Of a stretch of DNA of 64,000 nucleotides, positions 45,401 through 53,939 are shown piece by piece. The translations under genes and the position numbers were made by a program. Position 1 is the first letter of the stretch. Every line of letters begins with the position of its first letter. The notes under the pieces are model-generated. The model made no database searches and was not told the DNA's origin. It was given only the letters and a program-made list of their open reading frames with translations. This DNA is from Pelomonas sp. SE-A7 (GTDB lineage Bacteria > Pseudomonadota > Gammaproteobacteria > Burkholderiales > Burkholderiaceae_C): the NCBI RefSeq assembly GCF_030345705.1, contig NZ_JAUASW010000003.1, forward strand, positions 310,001 to 374,000, written 5' to 3'.

Positions 45401-45626
45401 CCGAGAGCATGGTCGTCGCCAAGGGGTAGGTGACCTGGTTCTCGACGATCTGTGGCGCCTGCCCGGGATAGCTCGTGCGGATGATGACCTGGACATCCGA
45501 CAGGTCGGGCAAGGCGTCGATGGGCGTGCTCCGCACTGCCCAGATGCCCCAGGCGAGCAGCGCCAGGGTCGTCAGCAGCACCAGAAAGCGGTTGCCGACG
45601 GACCAGCGGATGAGCCGCGCGATCAT
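42411..45626 (-). CDS. cusA: CusA-type RND Cu/Ag efflux pump
   Basis: 1071 residues from the ATG at 45626. It has RND hallmarks MIARLIRWSVGNRFLVLL, DLSDVQVIIRTSYPGQAPQ, LEVGPALFFSLLV-like helices and MNANMMSLGG-like GINANMMSLGGIAIAIGAMVDA in helix 4, which is the Cu/Ag (HME4) signature. Met residues line the porter (MxxxM groups at LPNIDEGDLLYMPSA, MFETTVKLK). It pumps Cu(I) and Ag(I) with CusB and CusC. The first codons overlap the end of cusB. The upstream 51 codons of the open frame are not coding. Confidence 0.92.
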   Translation of the reverse strand: MIARLIRWSVGNRFLVLLTTLALLAWGIWAVRSTPIDALPDLSDVQVIIRTSYPGQAPQIVENQVTYPLATTMLSVPGAKTVRGFSFFGDSFVYVLFEDGTDLYWARSRVLEYLNQVQGRLPASARSALGPDATGVGWIFQYALVDRSGKTDLAQLRSLQDWFLKFELKSLPNVAEVASVGGMVKQYQVVLDPTKLAAFGVTQVQVRDALMAANQEAGGSVLELAGAEYMVRASGYLKSLADFRAIPLTARGGVAVRVGDVATVQVGPEMRRGIAELDGEGEVAGGVVILRSGKNAQETIAAVKKKLVELQASLPKGVEIVTTYDRSALIERAVDNLTHKLGEEFIVVALVCVVFLWHLRSALVAIISLPLGVLAAFIVMRYQGINANMMSLGGIAIAIGAMVDAAVVMIENAHKKLEAWQHAHPDQQLVGTERWRVITEAAVEVGPALFFSLLVITLSFIPVFTLEAQEGRLFGPLAFTKTYAMAAAAGLSITLIPVLMGYWIRGRIPDEQKNPITRALIAVYRPALEWVLRWPKATLGIALAVLATTAWPLMHLGGEFLPNIDEGDLLYMPSALPGLSAQRATELLQLSNRMIRTVPEVERVFGKAGRAETATDPAPLEMFETTVKLKAREQWRPGMTPEKLVDELDRAVKIPGLANIWIPPIRNRVDMLATGVKSPIGVKVSGSDLLEIDRMATAIEQVAKTVPGVSSALAERLTGGRYVDVRIDRVAAGRYGLNVADVQAIVAGAIGGENIGETVEGLARYPISLRYPREWRDSPERLVQLPILTPMGQQITLGTVAEVALTNGPPMLKSENARPSGWVYVDVRGRDLAAVAHDLRAAVTKSVRLEPGASVAYSGQFEYLERANARLKVVVPATLLIIFVLLYLTFKRLDEAVLIMATLPFALTGGIWFIYLMGMNLSIATGVGFIALAGVSAEFGVVMLIYLRHALEARVEIGKTPTRELLLDAIREGAVLRVRPKAMTVAVILAGLVPIVWGSGTGIEVMSRIAAPMLGGMVSAPLLSLFLIPAAFLLRRGPSEQAKLRELQRDLQEGPPSLQVSTPASCTKADT

Positions 45627-47107
45627 GGCCGACCTCCAGACACTGCACCCGGCTGGATAGCAACGATCACGTAGTCGTCGCCACGCTTGGTGAAGCTGAA
45701 CTGGATGGCCTGGCCTGGCTTCAAGCCGGCACTCAGCCCGGGTTGCCCCAGCTTGAACCCCATCGTCATGGCCGGCCATTGCAAGGCGGGAATGGCGTCG
45801 TGGGACAAGGTCAATTCGCCCGCAGTCATTTCGGTGATCCGGCCCCTGCCGGTATAGGCGACCGCGTGCCCCTGGTGCTCCTGTGCATTGGACGCCGCAG
45901 GCTCGGCCGGCTTGGGCACAACGCCTCGCAGGCTGGCCTCGGAATCGATGAGGAACTGAGCCGAGGCGACCACCTCCTGCCCAGCTTCAAGGCCTCCGAG
46001 GACGACCAGGGCATCGTCCAGTTCGCGGCCCAATTGCACCTCGACAGGGCGGAAGCGCCCGGGGGCATCAACCACATAGGCGATGGCGCGTCGGCCCGTG
46101 CGAATCACGGCCTCGCTGGGGACCAACAGCTCGGGGCGCTTGGGCCCGTGCAGACTGGCCAGCGCGGACATGCCCGCCTTCAGACGCAGCCCAGGATTGG
46201 GCAGCTCGAGCCGCAGCTTCAAAGTTCGGGTCTCGCCGCTCGCCTCGGGCAGGACCGCTGCCACGCGCGCCTTGAACACCTGACCGCCGAAGGCGGCCAG
46301 GCGCAGCTCGACGGTCTGGCCGACGGCGATCACACCGGATTGAGCTTCCGGCACCGCCACCTCGAACCACATCGAGCTCAGGCCGTTGATGCGCGCCAGG
46401 CTCATGCCCGCCGACACCGTCATGCCTTGCCTGACCATCAGTTCGGCAATCAGGCCACCCTGCGGCGCCATGATGGTGTGCCGAGCTTGAACCTGGCCGC
46501 TGCGCTCCACCGCTGTCACAACGGCCTCCGGCATTCCGAGCAGCAGCAAGCGCTGACGGGTGGCCTCGGTGAGTGTTGCGTCACCCAGCGAACGAACCGA
46601 CAGGTACTCGCGCTGGGCAGCCACCCATTCGGGAAGCAGCAACTCGACCAGCGGTGCGCCAACCGCGATCACGTCGCCCGGCGCGCGGGCATAGACCTTC
46701 TCGACAAAGCCGCCGCTGCGCGCCTGGACAATGCTGACCTCGCGCTCGTTCAGCTGCACCGTGCCCAATGCATCGACACGGGCTGCGATCTCGCGTCGTT
46801 CCACCTTGGCGGTCCGAACGCCCAAGGCCTGCACTGTCCCGCTTGCGACGCTGACCCCGATTCCCGCTGCATCTGCCTCGTCGGCGTATTTGGGCTGCAG
46901 TTGCATGTCCATGTACGGTGACTTGCCGGGCTTGTCGAACCTCTGAGCTGGTGCCATGGGGTCGTACCAGTACAGGACCTTGCGGTCGGCAGAGACAGAT
47001 GCTTGAGGCTGAGCTGACGGCGTGTGGGACCACCGCGAAGCAGCCCAACCCAGTCCGGCGCCGAGAACTACCAGGCAAAGAGCCCATGAGAATTTCTTGG
47101 TGTTCAT
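45623..47107 (-). CDS. cusB: CusB periplasmic adaptor with fused CusF-like copper-binding domain
   Basis: 494 residues. Order: signal/anchor (FSWALCLVVLGAGLGWAAS), a metal-binding YHS-like patch (LYWYDPM, SPYMDMQLQPKY, residues about 44-75), RND adaptor core (RSGGFVEKVYARAPGDVI, alpha-hairpin, LLVPSEAVIRTGRRAIAYVV), and a C-terminal CusF-like domain (about 415-490: GRGRITEMTAGELTLSHD, LQWPAMTMGFKL with the Met/Trp copper site). In many bacteria CusF is a separate protein. The fusion gives the pump its own copper chaperone. It overlaps cusA. Confidence 0.9.
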   Translation of the reverse strand: MNTKKFSWALCLVVLGAGLGWAASRWSHTPSAQPQASVSADRKVLYWYDPMAPAQRFDKPGKSPYMDMQLQPKYADEADAAGIGVSVASGTVQALGVRTAKVERREIAARVDALGTVQLNEREVSIVQARSGGFVEKVYARAPGDVIAVGAPLVELLLPEWVAAQREYLSVRSLGDATLTEATRQRLLLLGMPEAVVTAVERSGQVQARHTIMAPQGGLIAELMVRQGMTVSAGMSLARINGLSSMWFEVAVPEAQSGVIAVGQTVELRLAAFGGQVFKARVAAVLPEASGETRTLKLRLELPNPGLRLKAGMSALASLHGPKRPELLVPSEAVIRTGRRAIAYVVDAPGRFRPVEVQLGRELDDALVVLGGLEAGQEVVASAQFLIDSEASLRGVVPKPAEPAASNAQEHQGHAVAYTGRGRITEMTAGELTLSHDAIPALQWPAMTMGFKLGQPGLSAGLKPGQAIQFSFTKRGDDYVIVAIQPGAVSGGRP

Positions 47108-47110
47108 CGC

Positions 47111-48373
47111 TTACTCCTCGGCGAGCGAGTTCAGTCGTACGCGCAGCAGCGTCTGCTGCGATTGCAGGTCGATCAGGCGCAGGCGCAACTCCAGAAGTTG
47201 GCCGCGGGCGGCAAGCACGGCCCCCAGGTCGGACTTGCCGGACTGGTAGCTACTCATGGCCAAGGTCAGCCGCTCCCGCCCCAACGTCAGGCCTTCCGAC
47301 TGCATCCGGGCGATCTGATTGCCCAGCGACTGCAGTTCTGCAAGCTGCTCATCAAGCTCCTGGCGGTGCCGACGCTCGGCTTCCTCGCGCTCGGACTCCA
47401 CCCGTGCGGCCTCGCGCTGCTTGGCTGCAATGGCCGGCTGCTGGCGTCGGTCCTTTTGCCACGGCAGGTCGAAGCTGAGTTGGAACGAGACCATGTCGCC
47501 CCATTGCCGGCCGCGGCGGCTGTAGGCCACCTCCCATGCCCAGTCGCCACGCGACTCGGCCTGCGCTTCACGTAGCTCGGCTCGCGTCATGGCTTGCATG
47601 GCCGGATAAGGAGCCAACTCGGCGTGCTGGTGCAGCTTGGCACGCAGCTCGTCGGGCTCCATCTGGGGCAGTGTCACGTCACCGTCCAATGGCTCATCGG
47701 CCTGTGGGCCGATCAGGCGGCGGAGCGCGGACCTGGCCTTGTCGGCATCTCGCTGCAAGTCGTCCAACCGATCGGCCAGGGACAGCGCCTCCTGGCGGGC
47801 CATCAGGAGCTCGGCCGCTCCAGCGGCGCCACCGGCGATGCGGGATGGCAACGTCTGTTGGAGTCGCTGGTTCTCCGCGACCAAGTCTTTGAGGAGCGCA
47901 CGACGTTGCTCAACGCTCCGCGCGCCAACCCATGCCAGTCCCAGGGCCTGACGCACTTGCAAGCGCTGGACGACGAGCATGGCGCGCTCGCGTGCCGCCC
48001 GAGCCTCGGCTACATCCGCTTGCGCCACCCTCTTGGCGCTGTTCGGCACTTCCTGCATCAGCCCGATGCGCTGCATGGTCATGAAATCGCGCGTCGGGCT
48101 CCAGCGATCCATGCCGCTGGTCGGCAGGTTCTCGATGCCTACGGACAGGCGGGGATCTGGCAGTGAACCGGCTGCAACTTGAAGCGCCACAGCGCCATCG
48201 ACGTTGGCTTGCTGAGCCCGCAAAGCGGGGTTCTGGCGCTCGGCGAGGCTGAGAGCCTCGGTGTAGCTCAGGGCAAAGGCCGGGAAGGCAAAGAAGGCTC
48301 CCGACAGCAACAGCGCCTGGCGGATGCGCTTGGCGACCAGGCGCGGGGCGTGGTCGGACGATGGAATAGGCAT
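47111..48373 (-). CDS. cusC: CusC-type outer-membrane factor
   Basis: 420 residues from the ATG at 48373, which has a GAGG seven bases upstream. It has a signal peptide (LLSGAFFAFPAFAL) and the TolC fold: YTEALSLAERQNPALRAQQ, GIENLPTSGMDRWS and DLPWQKDRRQQPAIAAKQREA. It forms the outer channel for CusBA. It is 4 bp ahead of cusB, so cusC-cusB-cusA are one transcript. Confidence 0.87.
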   Translation of the reverse strand: MPIPSSDHAPRLVAKRIRQALLLSGAFFAFPAFALSYTEALSLAERQNPALRAQQANVDGAVALQVAAGSLPDPRLSVGIENLPTSGMDRWSPTRDFMTMQRIGLMQEVPNSAKRVAQADVAEARAARERAMLVVQRLQVRQALGLAWVGARSVEQRRALLKDLVAENQRLQQTLPSRIAGGAAGAAELLMARQEALSLADRLDDLQRDADKARSALRRLIGPQADEPLDGDVTLPQMEPDELRAKLHQHAELAPYPAMQAMTRAELREAQAESRGDWAWEVAYSRRGRQWGDMVSFQLSFDLPWQKDRRQQPAIAAKQREAARVESEREEAERRHRQELDEQLAELQSLGNQIARMQSEGLTLGRERLTLAMSSYQSGKSDLGAVLAARGQLLELRLRLIDLQSQQTLLRVRLNSLAEE

Positions 48374-48441
48374 GTTGATCCTCGAAATCAAGACTTGAAC
48401 GAAGGTCAGCCGCGTCAATTGCGCGGCGACTGTCGTTCAGC

Positions 48442-48861
48442 TCAATTCCTGAGAATCAGCAGGGAGATGTAAAGCGGCGGCGCGCCCGTCGGGCGATCAA
48501 GAGTGCCAGCCGGGCCTGTGGCAAGCGACCTGGGCAAGGCCAGGGGCACCGGCTCAACCACACCAACCAGCAAGGTCAACGCGGCGGGATTGGGCTGCAA
48601 GTCAGGCACAGCAGCCGCGCCCGTGCCCTGCACGTCCTTGACGCAATGGGCCTTGCAGAGCTGTGGTTGATCCTGGTCCATCTGACCGGACATGCCCTCG
48701 CATCCCGGCATATCAGCGGCCATGGCTGATTGCTGGACATCCTTCACCAGTTGCGGGCACGCGTAGGCCGCCGTGGCCAGCTGCATGAACAGCATGGCCA
48801 TCATCACGCTGGATGCGATCCAGCGACGTAGGCGCTTGGTGAAGGGCATGGCATCAAGCAT
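48442..48861 (-). CDS. Small exported Cys/Met-rich protein at the head of the cus operon
   Basis: 139 residues (ATG at 48849 is the alternative). Signal MMAMLFMQLATAAYACPQLV is followed by MPGCEGMSGQMDQDQPQLC and KAHC, a likely Cu/Ag-binding stretch, then a Pro-rich end. It sits directly upstream of cusC on the same strand and is probably part of the operon, as metal buffer or sensor. Confidence 0.6.
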   Translation of the reverse strand: MLDAMPFTKRLRRWIASSVMMAMLFMQLATAAYACPQLVKDVQQSAMAADMPGCEGMSGQMDQDQPQLCKAHCVKDVQGTGAAAVPDLQPNPAALTLLVGVVEPVPLALPRSLATGPAGTLDRPTGAPPLYISLLILRN

Positions 48862-48911
48862 AAGCCCTAGCGCAGCAGACTGTTTGTCCTAAGTCAGAAC
48901 CCGGCCCAAGA

Positions 48912-49160
48912 CTATCCCCTCGAATTTGGCTTTCGCAGCGCCGCATTGAGTTGGTCGACCACCTCGGCCCAATCGGCATCTTCGAGAAGCTCGTCCTTCA
49001 ACAGGCTAGCCTGCGATGGATTCCAGAACGGGGCCTCGGCCAACGGGATGTGAGCCGCCAACGGCGCATGGTTCTGAAGAAAGGCGGCAATGCCTGCCTC
49101 GTCGGTGGGGAGCCCCAATTGCTTGAACAACTCCGAGAACTTGTGAAATGGTTTGTCCAT
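48912..49160 (-). CDS. DUF2789 family protein
   Basis: 82 residues. MDKPFHKFSELFKQLGLP, FLQNHAPLA, FWNPSQASLLKDELLEDADWAEVVDQLN is the recognisable DUF2789 pattern. The start at 49160 matches the domain start. Function unknown to me. It lies between the copper ATPase gene group and the cus operon, all on the same strand. Confidence 0.8.
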   Translation of the reverse strand: MDKPFHKFSELFKQLGLPTDEAGIAAFLQNHAPLAAHIPLAEAPFWNPSQASLLKDELLEDADWAEVVDQLNAALRKPNSRG

Positions 49161-49170
49161 CGTGCTTCCT

Positions 49171-49704
49171 CTAGCTCTGTGTCGCCCGACTGCCCGAGAC
49201 GTCCGGTCGTTCGCCGAATCGATCCACGGCATCTTGCAGCATGTGGTCCACGCACCAGCGCGCGTAGGCCTGGCCGAACCAGCGACCGAGCAAGGCTGGC
49301 GCGCCGACTATTGGCAGCGAATAGTCGATCCAGATCAAGGTGCGCGTGCTTCCCTGCTCATCACGCAGCTCGAACCCCATCCGATAGCCGGCCAGCAGAA
49401 TCAGCTTCGGGGTCCGAATCGTCTGCCACGTCTTTCGTAACGGCACTTGCCGATCGACCACCTGCTCATCGACTGCCAGCGAGAGGCCGAGCATGTTGCC
49501 ACGCAAGTTGATGACACTGCCAATCGATTGGCCACCCGCTGCATCCAGTGCCAAGGACATCCTTCCGCCGGCCATCATCAACGAGCGCTTCGCCATATGC
49601 CCCACCAAGCGGGCGGGGTCGTCCAGGAACGCGAACACCACTTCGGGCGTCGCTGTCAGCACCCGCTCTGCCCGGTAATGCTTGTCATCAGGCATGGCCG
49701 TCAT
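49171..49704 (-). CDS. SRPBCC (START/Bet v1-like) ligand-binding protein
   Basis: 177 residues from the ATG at 49704, which overlaps the stop of the copper ATPase gene (ATGA). It begins MPDDKHYRAERVLTATPEVVFAFLDDPARL, a typical SRPBCC opening, followed by beta strands and a C-terminal long helix (GRWFGQAYARWCVDHMLQDAVDRF). It probably binds a hydrophobic ligand. It is translationally coupled to the ATPase but has no metal motif. Confidence 0.75.
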   Translation of the reverse strand: MTAMPDDKHYRAERVLTATPEVVFAFLDDPARLVGHMAKRSLMMAGGRMSLALDAAGGQSIGSVINLRGNMLGLSLAVDEQVVDRQVPLRKTWQTIRTPKLILLAGYRMGFELRDEQGSTRTLIWIDYSLPIVGAPALLGRWFGQAYARWCVDHMLQDAVDRFGERPDVSGSRATQS

Positions 49705-52076
49705 CCACGGCGCAGGCGCAGCGCATTGGTGATGACCGACGCCGAGCTGAGGCTCATGGCCAACGCGGCAATCATTGGCGACAAGAGCCATCCCGTGAAC
49801 GGGTAAAGCAGCCCGGCGGCGATGGGAATGCCCAGGGCGTTGTAGACGAAGGCAAACATCAGGTTCTGCTTCATGTTGCCGACCGTGGCCTCCGACAGCG
49901 CACACGCCGTCGAGATGCCGCGAAGATCACCCTTCACGAGGGTGACTTGGGCGCTGTTCATCGCGACGTCGGTGCCCGTGCCCATCGCGATGCCAACGTC
50001 GGCCTTGGCCAGTGCCGGTGCGTCGTTGATGCCGTCGCCGGCCATCGCCACAACGCGCCCTTCGGATTGCAGGCGCGATACGAGTTCCAGCTTGTCCGCT
50101 GGCTTGACTTCCCCGTGGACCTCGTCGATCCCGAGGCGAGCGCCAACCGCCTTGGCCGTCGTCAATCCGTCACCCGTGGCCATCACGATGCGGATGCCTG
50201 CGTCCCGCAATGCGGACAGCGCCTCGGGCGTGCTGGCTTTGACTGGGTCAGCGACGGCCAGCAAGCCAAGAAGTTGGCCATCTGCCGCCAGGTACATCAC
50301 GCTGGCACCTTCGGTTCGCAGGGACTCAGCTTGCGGCAGCAGCGCGCCGACTGCGACGCCATCCTGTTGCATCAGCGCCGTGTTGCCGAGCGCGAGGCGC
50401 TGGCCGCCGACCGAGCCCCGCACGCCGATGCCGGTGCTCGACTCGAAGCCCTCGGGCTTTCCGAGCGTGAGGCCTCGCTCGCGGGCTGCCTTCACGATGG
50501 CCTCAGCGAGCGGGTGCTCGCTGCCCTGATCCAGGCTGGCGGCAAGGCGCAGCACCTCATCGCCGTCGACGCCGGGCGCCGGCAGCACCCGATCAAACAC
50601 CGGACGCCCTTCGGTGAGCGTCCCCGTCTTGTCGACGATCAGCGCATTCACCTTGCGCAGGTTCTCGATCGCTGCGGCGTCGCGGAACAGCACGCCGCTG
50701 GTCGCGCCTCGGCCCGTGGCCACCATAATGGACATCGGCGTGGCCAGGCCCAATGCACAGGGGCAGGCAATGATGAGGACGGCGACGGCATTGACGAGGC
50801 CGTAGACCCAGCGCGGCTCGGGTCCGAACAGACCCCAGGCCAGCAGCGTCAGCAAGGCAATGCCCACAACGGCGACGACGAAGTAGCCGGCAACCTGATC
50901 GGCCATGCGTTGCATCGGTGCCCGCGAGCGCTGTGCCTGCGCCACCATTTGGACGATCTGCGCCAGCATCGTCGCTGAGCCCACCCGCTCCGAGCGCATG
51001 ACCAGTGCACCGTTGGTGTTGAGCGTGGCGCCGATCAGTTTGTCGCCCGGCTCCTTGACGACGGGGACGGGTTCGCCGGTCAGCATGGCCTCGTCCACTG
51101 CGCTGCGTCCTTCGACGACAACGCCATCCACCGGAACCTTCTCACCCGGCCGAACGCGCAGCAGATCGCCTACATGCACGTGGGTCAGTGGAACGTCGCT
51201 CTCCACGCCATGCTCGTCGATCCGGCGCGCGGTCTTGGGCGCCAGGCCCAGCAGCGACTTGATGGCCGCCGAGGTCTGCGAGCGTGCCTTCAACTCCAGG
51301 ATCTGGCCCAGCAGCGTCAGCGAGATGATGACCGCTGCAGCCTCGAAGTACACCGCCACGCGGCCCATCGCCTGGAACGAGGCCGGGAACAGTTGCGGCG
51401 CGACGGTGGCGACGACGCTGTAGACAAAGGCCGCGCCCGTGCCCATGCCGATCAAGGTCCACATGTTCGGGCTGCGGTTCAACACGGACTGCAGCCCTCG
51501 CTGGAAGAACGGCCACCCCGCCCACAGCGCCACCGGCAGGGTCAACACCAGCTCGATCCAGCTCTGCGTTGCCATTTCGAACCATTGAAGCCGATGACCG
51601 ACCATGGCCAGCAGCGTGACGACCATGGTCAGCGGCAGCGTCCACCAGAAGCGCCGCTGGAAGTCGACCAACTCCGGGTTCGTCTCCTCATCCAGTTCGG
51701 GTAGCAACGGCTCCAGCGTCATGCCGCATTTCGGACAAGTCCCTGGATGGTCCTGCCGCACCTCCGGATGCATGGGGCAGGTGTAGATCGTCGAATCAAG
51801 CGGCAGTGCTCTGAGCTTGGCGCCGGCTGGCGGCGTCGGCGTGTCGACCCGATCAACATGCTGTACCGGAGGCTGTGGGGCCGTGTCATGCGAGTGATGG
51901 TGCCCGTGATCGTGATGATGCTCGTGCGCTGAATGGGCGTGCGACTGGGCCATTGCTGCGGGCACCAAGGTCATGCCGCATTTCGGGCATCGCCCAGACT
52001 GCTCCTGCCGCACCTCGGGATGCATGGGGCAAATGTAAGTAGTCGGGTTCGCGGGCTGGTCGTGCTCGTGCTTCAT
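49701..52076 (-). CDS. copA: P1B-type Cu/Ag ATPase with two N-terminal metal-binding (YICPMHPE) modules
   Basis: 791 residues from the ATG at 52076. The N-terminus has two copies of the CPMHPEVRQ...CPKCGM module (about residues 15-40 and 100-130) with a His-rich linker between, in place of HMA domains. The ATPase core has IIACPCALGLATP (CPC), DKTGTLTEGRP and AMAGDGINDAPALAKA. Such SilP/CopA-like pumps export Cu(I)/Ag(I) from the cytoplasm. The promoter region upstream carries a CueR-type dyad at 52131. Confidence 0.9.
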   Translation of the reverse strand: MKHEHDQPANPTTYICPMHPEVRQEQSGRCPKCGMTLVPAAMAQSHAHSAHEHHHDHGHHHSHDTAPQPPVQHVDRVDTPTPPAGAKLRALPLDSTIYTCPMHPEVRQDHPGTCPKCGMTLEPLLPELDEETNPELVDFQRRFWWTLPLTMVVTLLAMVGHRLQWFEMATQSWIELVLTLPVALWAGWPFFQRGLQSVLNRSPNMWTLIGMGTGAAFVYSVVATVAPQLFPASFQAMGRVAVYFEAAAVIISLTLLGQILELKARSQTSAAIKSLLGLAPKTARRIDEHGVESDVPLTHVHVGDLLRVRPGEKVPVDGVVVEGRSAVDEAMLTGEPVPVVKEPGDKLIGATLNTNGALVMRSERVGSATMLAQIVQMVAQAQRSRAPMQRMADQVAGYFVVAVVGIALLTLLAWGLFGPEPRWVYGLVNAVAVLIIACPCALGLATPMSIMVATGRGATSGVLFRDAAAIENLRKVNALIVDKTGTLTEGRPVFDRVLPAPGVDGDEVLRLAASLDQGSEHPLAEAIVKAARERGLTLGKPEGFESSTGIGVRGSVGGQRLALGNTALMQQDGVAVGALLPQAESLRTEGASVMYLAADGQLLGLLAVADPVKASTPEALSALRDAGIRIVMATGDGLTTAKAVGARLGIDEVHGEVKPADKLELVSRLQSEGRVVAMAGDGINDAPALAKADVGIAMGTGTDVAMNSAQVTLVKGDLRGISTACALSEATVGNMKQNLMFAFVYNALGIPIAAGLLYPFTGWLLSPMIAALAMSLSSASVITNALRLRRG

Positions 52077-52130
52077 GCTTTTCCCTGTATTGGTGCAATC
52101 CATGGACGGCTGATACGACCTCGACTGTCG

Positions 52131-52151
52131 ACCTTGACACGATGGCAAGGT
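52131..52151 (-). promoter_or_regulatory. CueR-type MerR operator of the copper ATPase gene
   Basis: ACCTTGACACGATGGCAAGGT is a near-perfect dyad (ACCTTG/CAAGGT). Read on the minus strand, TTGACC overlaps its first arm as the -35, with a weak -10 about 19 nt downstream. Long spacing and dyad are typical of MerR/CueR promoters. It faces the ATPase gene at 52076. Confidence 0.7.
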
Positions 52152-52329
52152 CAAGAGAATCTTCTTCCGCACGGGGCTGCCGATCAGTATCCGGGGCAAG
52201 CCGCCGCAGATCCAAGAACGCACTGGCCCAGAGTTGATGTCGATCAACGCGACCGCCAAAGCCTGTTCCTATCCTGCACCGTGAGTCGGTCGCCGACCCA
52301 TCGAAATGACAACGTTCAGGAGTAGCGAC

Positions 52330-52617
52330 ATGCGCGCCTTTTCCACCATTGCCTCCCTTGCCACCTTCATGCTCGTATCCGCCGCTGCAGTGGCCCAGGA
52401 CCGCCCGGCTGCTGCCGCCTCGGCGGCCCCCGCAGCCTCGATGCCCATGGATTGCGCTGGAGGGAAGATGAAGCGTCACGACCATGGCGCCGAACGAGGC
52501 ATGCCCAGTGCGGCGGCCGCTCCTTGTGCGCCTTCGGCGGCATCGGCCGCGTCTGCGCCGGCCAAGGCGAAGGCCAAGCCATTGCATGACCACGCGAAGG
52601 TCCACAAGAACCAATGA
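52330..52617 (+). CDS. Small exported His/Met-containing protein
   Basis: 95 residues from the ATG at 52330, with AGGAG upstream. Signal MRAFSTIASLATFMLVSAAA, then MPMDCAGGKMKRHDHGAERGM and a His-containing tail (LHDHAKVHKNQ). It is Ala/Pro-rich and likely unstructured. It diverges from the copper ATPase gene, so it may also be copper-induced and bind metal in the periplasm. Confidence 0.6.
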   Translation: MRAFSTIASLATFMLVSAAAVAQDRPAAAASAAPAASMPMDCAGGKMKRHDHGAERGMPSAAAAPCAPSAASAASAPAKAKAKPLHDHAKVHKNQ

Positions 52618-52650
52618 CGAGACAGCTGCGGCAATGCCGCGGACTGAGAC

Positions 52651-52680
52651 CGCCCGCCGGTCGTCAAGGACCGGCGGGCG
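52651..52680. terminator. Bidirectional 12-bp hairpin terminator
   Basis: CGCCCGCCGGTC (52651-52662) and GACCGGCGGGCG (52669-52680) pair perfectly around GTCAAG. It lies between the convergent small exported gene and the VTT-domain gene, overlapping the last codons of the latter. Confidence 0.65.
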
Positions 52681-53245
52681 CCTTCATGCTTCGTGCGAGC
52701 GTGGCACGCAGGGCTTCGACATGTCGCCACTCGGTTCGCAGCGCACGCTCCGGAAACCGTGAAGCCAGCCAGGCATACAGCAGGTACTTGAAGAGCTTTC
52801 CGAGCCACAGCGCCAGCAGCACCTCGACGATGGGCAGTCGAGAGATACCCGCGAACATCAGCGCAGGCGTCAATGGCAGTGGCGTGCTGGCAATGGCGAA
52901 CAGAGCCACTACGCCATAGGCACCCAACCATCGGGTCGCATCGCTCCATGCGGATGAGCGCACGACATCGGGATAGGCCGCGAGCAATCGCTCCCAGCCC
53001 AGGTGATGAAAGGCCAGCAGCCCCCCACCCAACGCCGCGCCGAGGCTGGCGAATAGCGCAATCGAGCGCCAGCGCCTTGGCGCTATCAAGACGGATGCCA
53101 TCAGTAAGCTTGCGAACGGCACTGACATCGACAAGGTCGAGATAGCGGCGATGCCGCCAACGACGACAGGAAGTGTCTGGGTGTCCGCGCGGTCGAGAAT
53201 CGAACGCAACAGACCTGATTCCAATGCGCGGCGCAGCATGGCCAT
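52664..53245 (-). CDS. VTT-domain (TVP38/YqaA-like) membrane protein
   Basis: 193 residues from the ATG at 53245. Several membrane helices (TLPVVVGGIAAISTLSMSVPFASLL, IALFASLGAALGGGLLAF) and the signature segment YGVVALFAIASTPLPLTPALMFAG, plus LLALWLGKLFKYLLYAWLASRF, match the VTT (SNARE-associated/DedA-like) family. The role is likely lipid or ion transport across the membrane; I cannot say more. It is the last gene of a four-gene membrane-protein group (54986-52664). Confidence 0.72.
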   Translation of the reverse strand: MAMLRRALESGLLRSILDRADTQTLPVVVGGIAAISTLSMSVPFASLLMASVLIAPRRWRSIALFASLGAALGGGLLAFHHLGWERLLAAYPDVVRSSAWSDATRWLGAYGVVALFAIASTPLPLTPALMFAGISRLPIVEVLLALWLGKLFKYLLYAWLASRFPERALRTEWRHVEALRATLARSMKAPAGP

Positions 53246-53288
53246 TCCTTGAGAGGGACTTAGCCTGCTACGGGATCCGGCACTTCGC

Positions 53289-53939
53289 TCAGGTCTCGGC
53301 GGGCTTTGCGCCCAGCGCTGGAATGAACCGCGGCGTGCGGGCCGCATAGCGCCGATACGCGTCGCCGAACTGCTGCTCCATCTCGCGCTCTTCGGTGATG
53401 GCCAGGCGGCCGTACATCACCATCAGGATCGGGAACATCAGCAAGGTGAGCAGTGTCGGCCACTGCGCCAGGAAGCCGAGCAAGATCAGGACGAAGGCCA
53501 CGTACTGAGGATGCCGGATGCGCGCATAGGGCCCGACGATGGCCAGGCTGTGGCGACGCTGAGCGTGATACAGCACATGCCAGGCGCTAGAAAGCAGCCA
53601 GAAGCCACCGCCCAGGAGGATGTAGCTGGCAATGTGCGGCACGCCGAAGTGCGGGTCGCCCTTCTCGCCGAGCAGCGTCGACCAGAGGTGGCCCGAGTTG
53701 TGGGAAAGCAGGTCAAGGCTGGGAAATCGTGTCTGCAGCCAGCCGGACAGCAGATAGATCGTCAGCGGGAAGCCGTACATCTCGACGAAGAGCGCAACGA
53801 TGAACGCCGCAAAGGCGCTGAAACTGCGCCAGTCACGCGCCGTCTGCGGCTTGAAAAAGCTGAACGCGAACATCAGGAAGACGGCCGAGTTCAGGATGAC
53901 CAGCGACCAGAGCCCGTAGGCTGGCGCGTCGTGCGTCAT
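53289..53939 (-). CDS. Isoprenylcysteine methyltransferase-like (ICMT/phospholipid methyltransferase) membrane protein
   Basis: 216 residues, five or more helices. The AdoMet-binding end is clear: GPYARIRHPQYVAFVLILLGF (RHPxY) and TEEREMEQQFGDAYRRYAARTPRF (EExxL-type and YxxY motif). These enzymes methylate membrane substrates. The exact substrate here is unknown. The start overlaps the stop of the DUF2933 gene (ATGA). Confidence 0.8.
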   Translation of the reverse strand: MTHDAPAYGLWSLVILNSAVFLMFAFSFFKPQTARDWRSFSAFAAFIVALFVEMYGFPLTIYLLSGWLQTRFPSLDLLSHNSGHLWSTLLGEKGDPHFGVPHIASYILLGGGFWLLSSAWHVLYHAQRRHSLAIVGPYARIRHPQYVAFVLILLGFLAQWPTLLTLLMFPILMVMYGRLAITEEREMEQQFGDAYRRYAARTPRFIPALGAKPAET

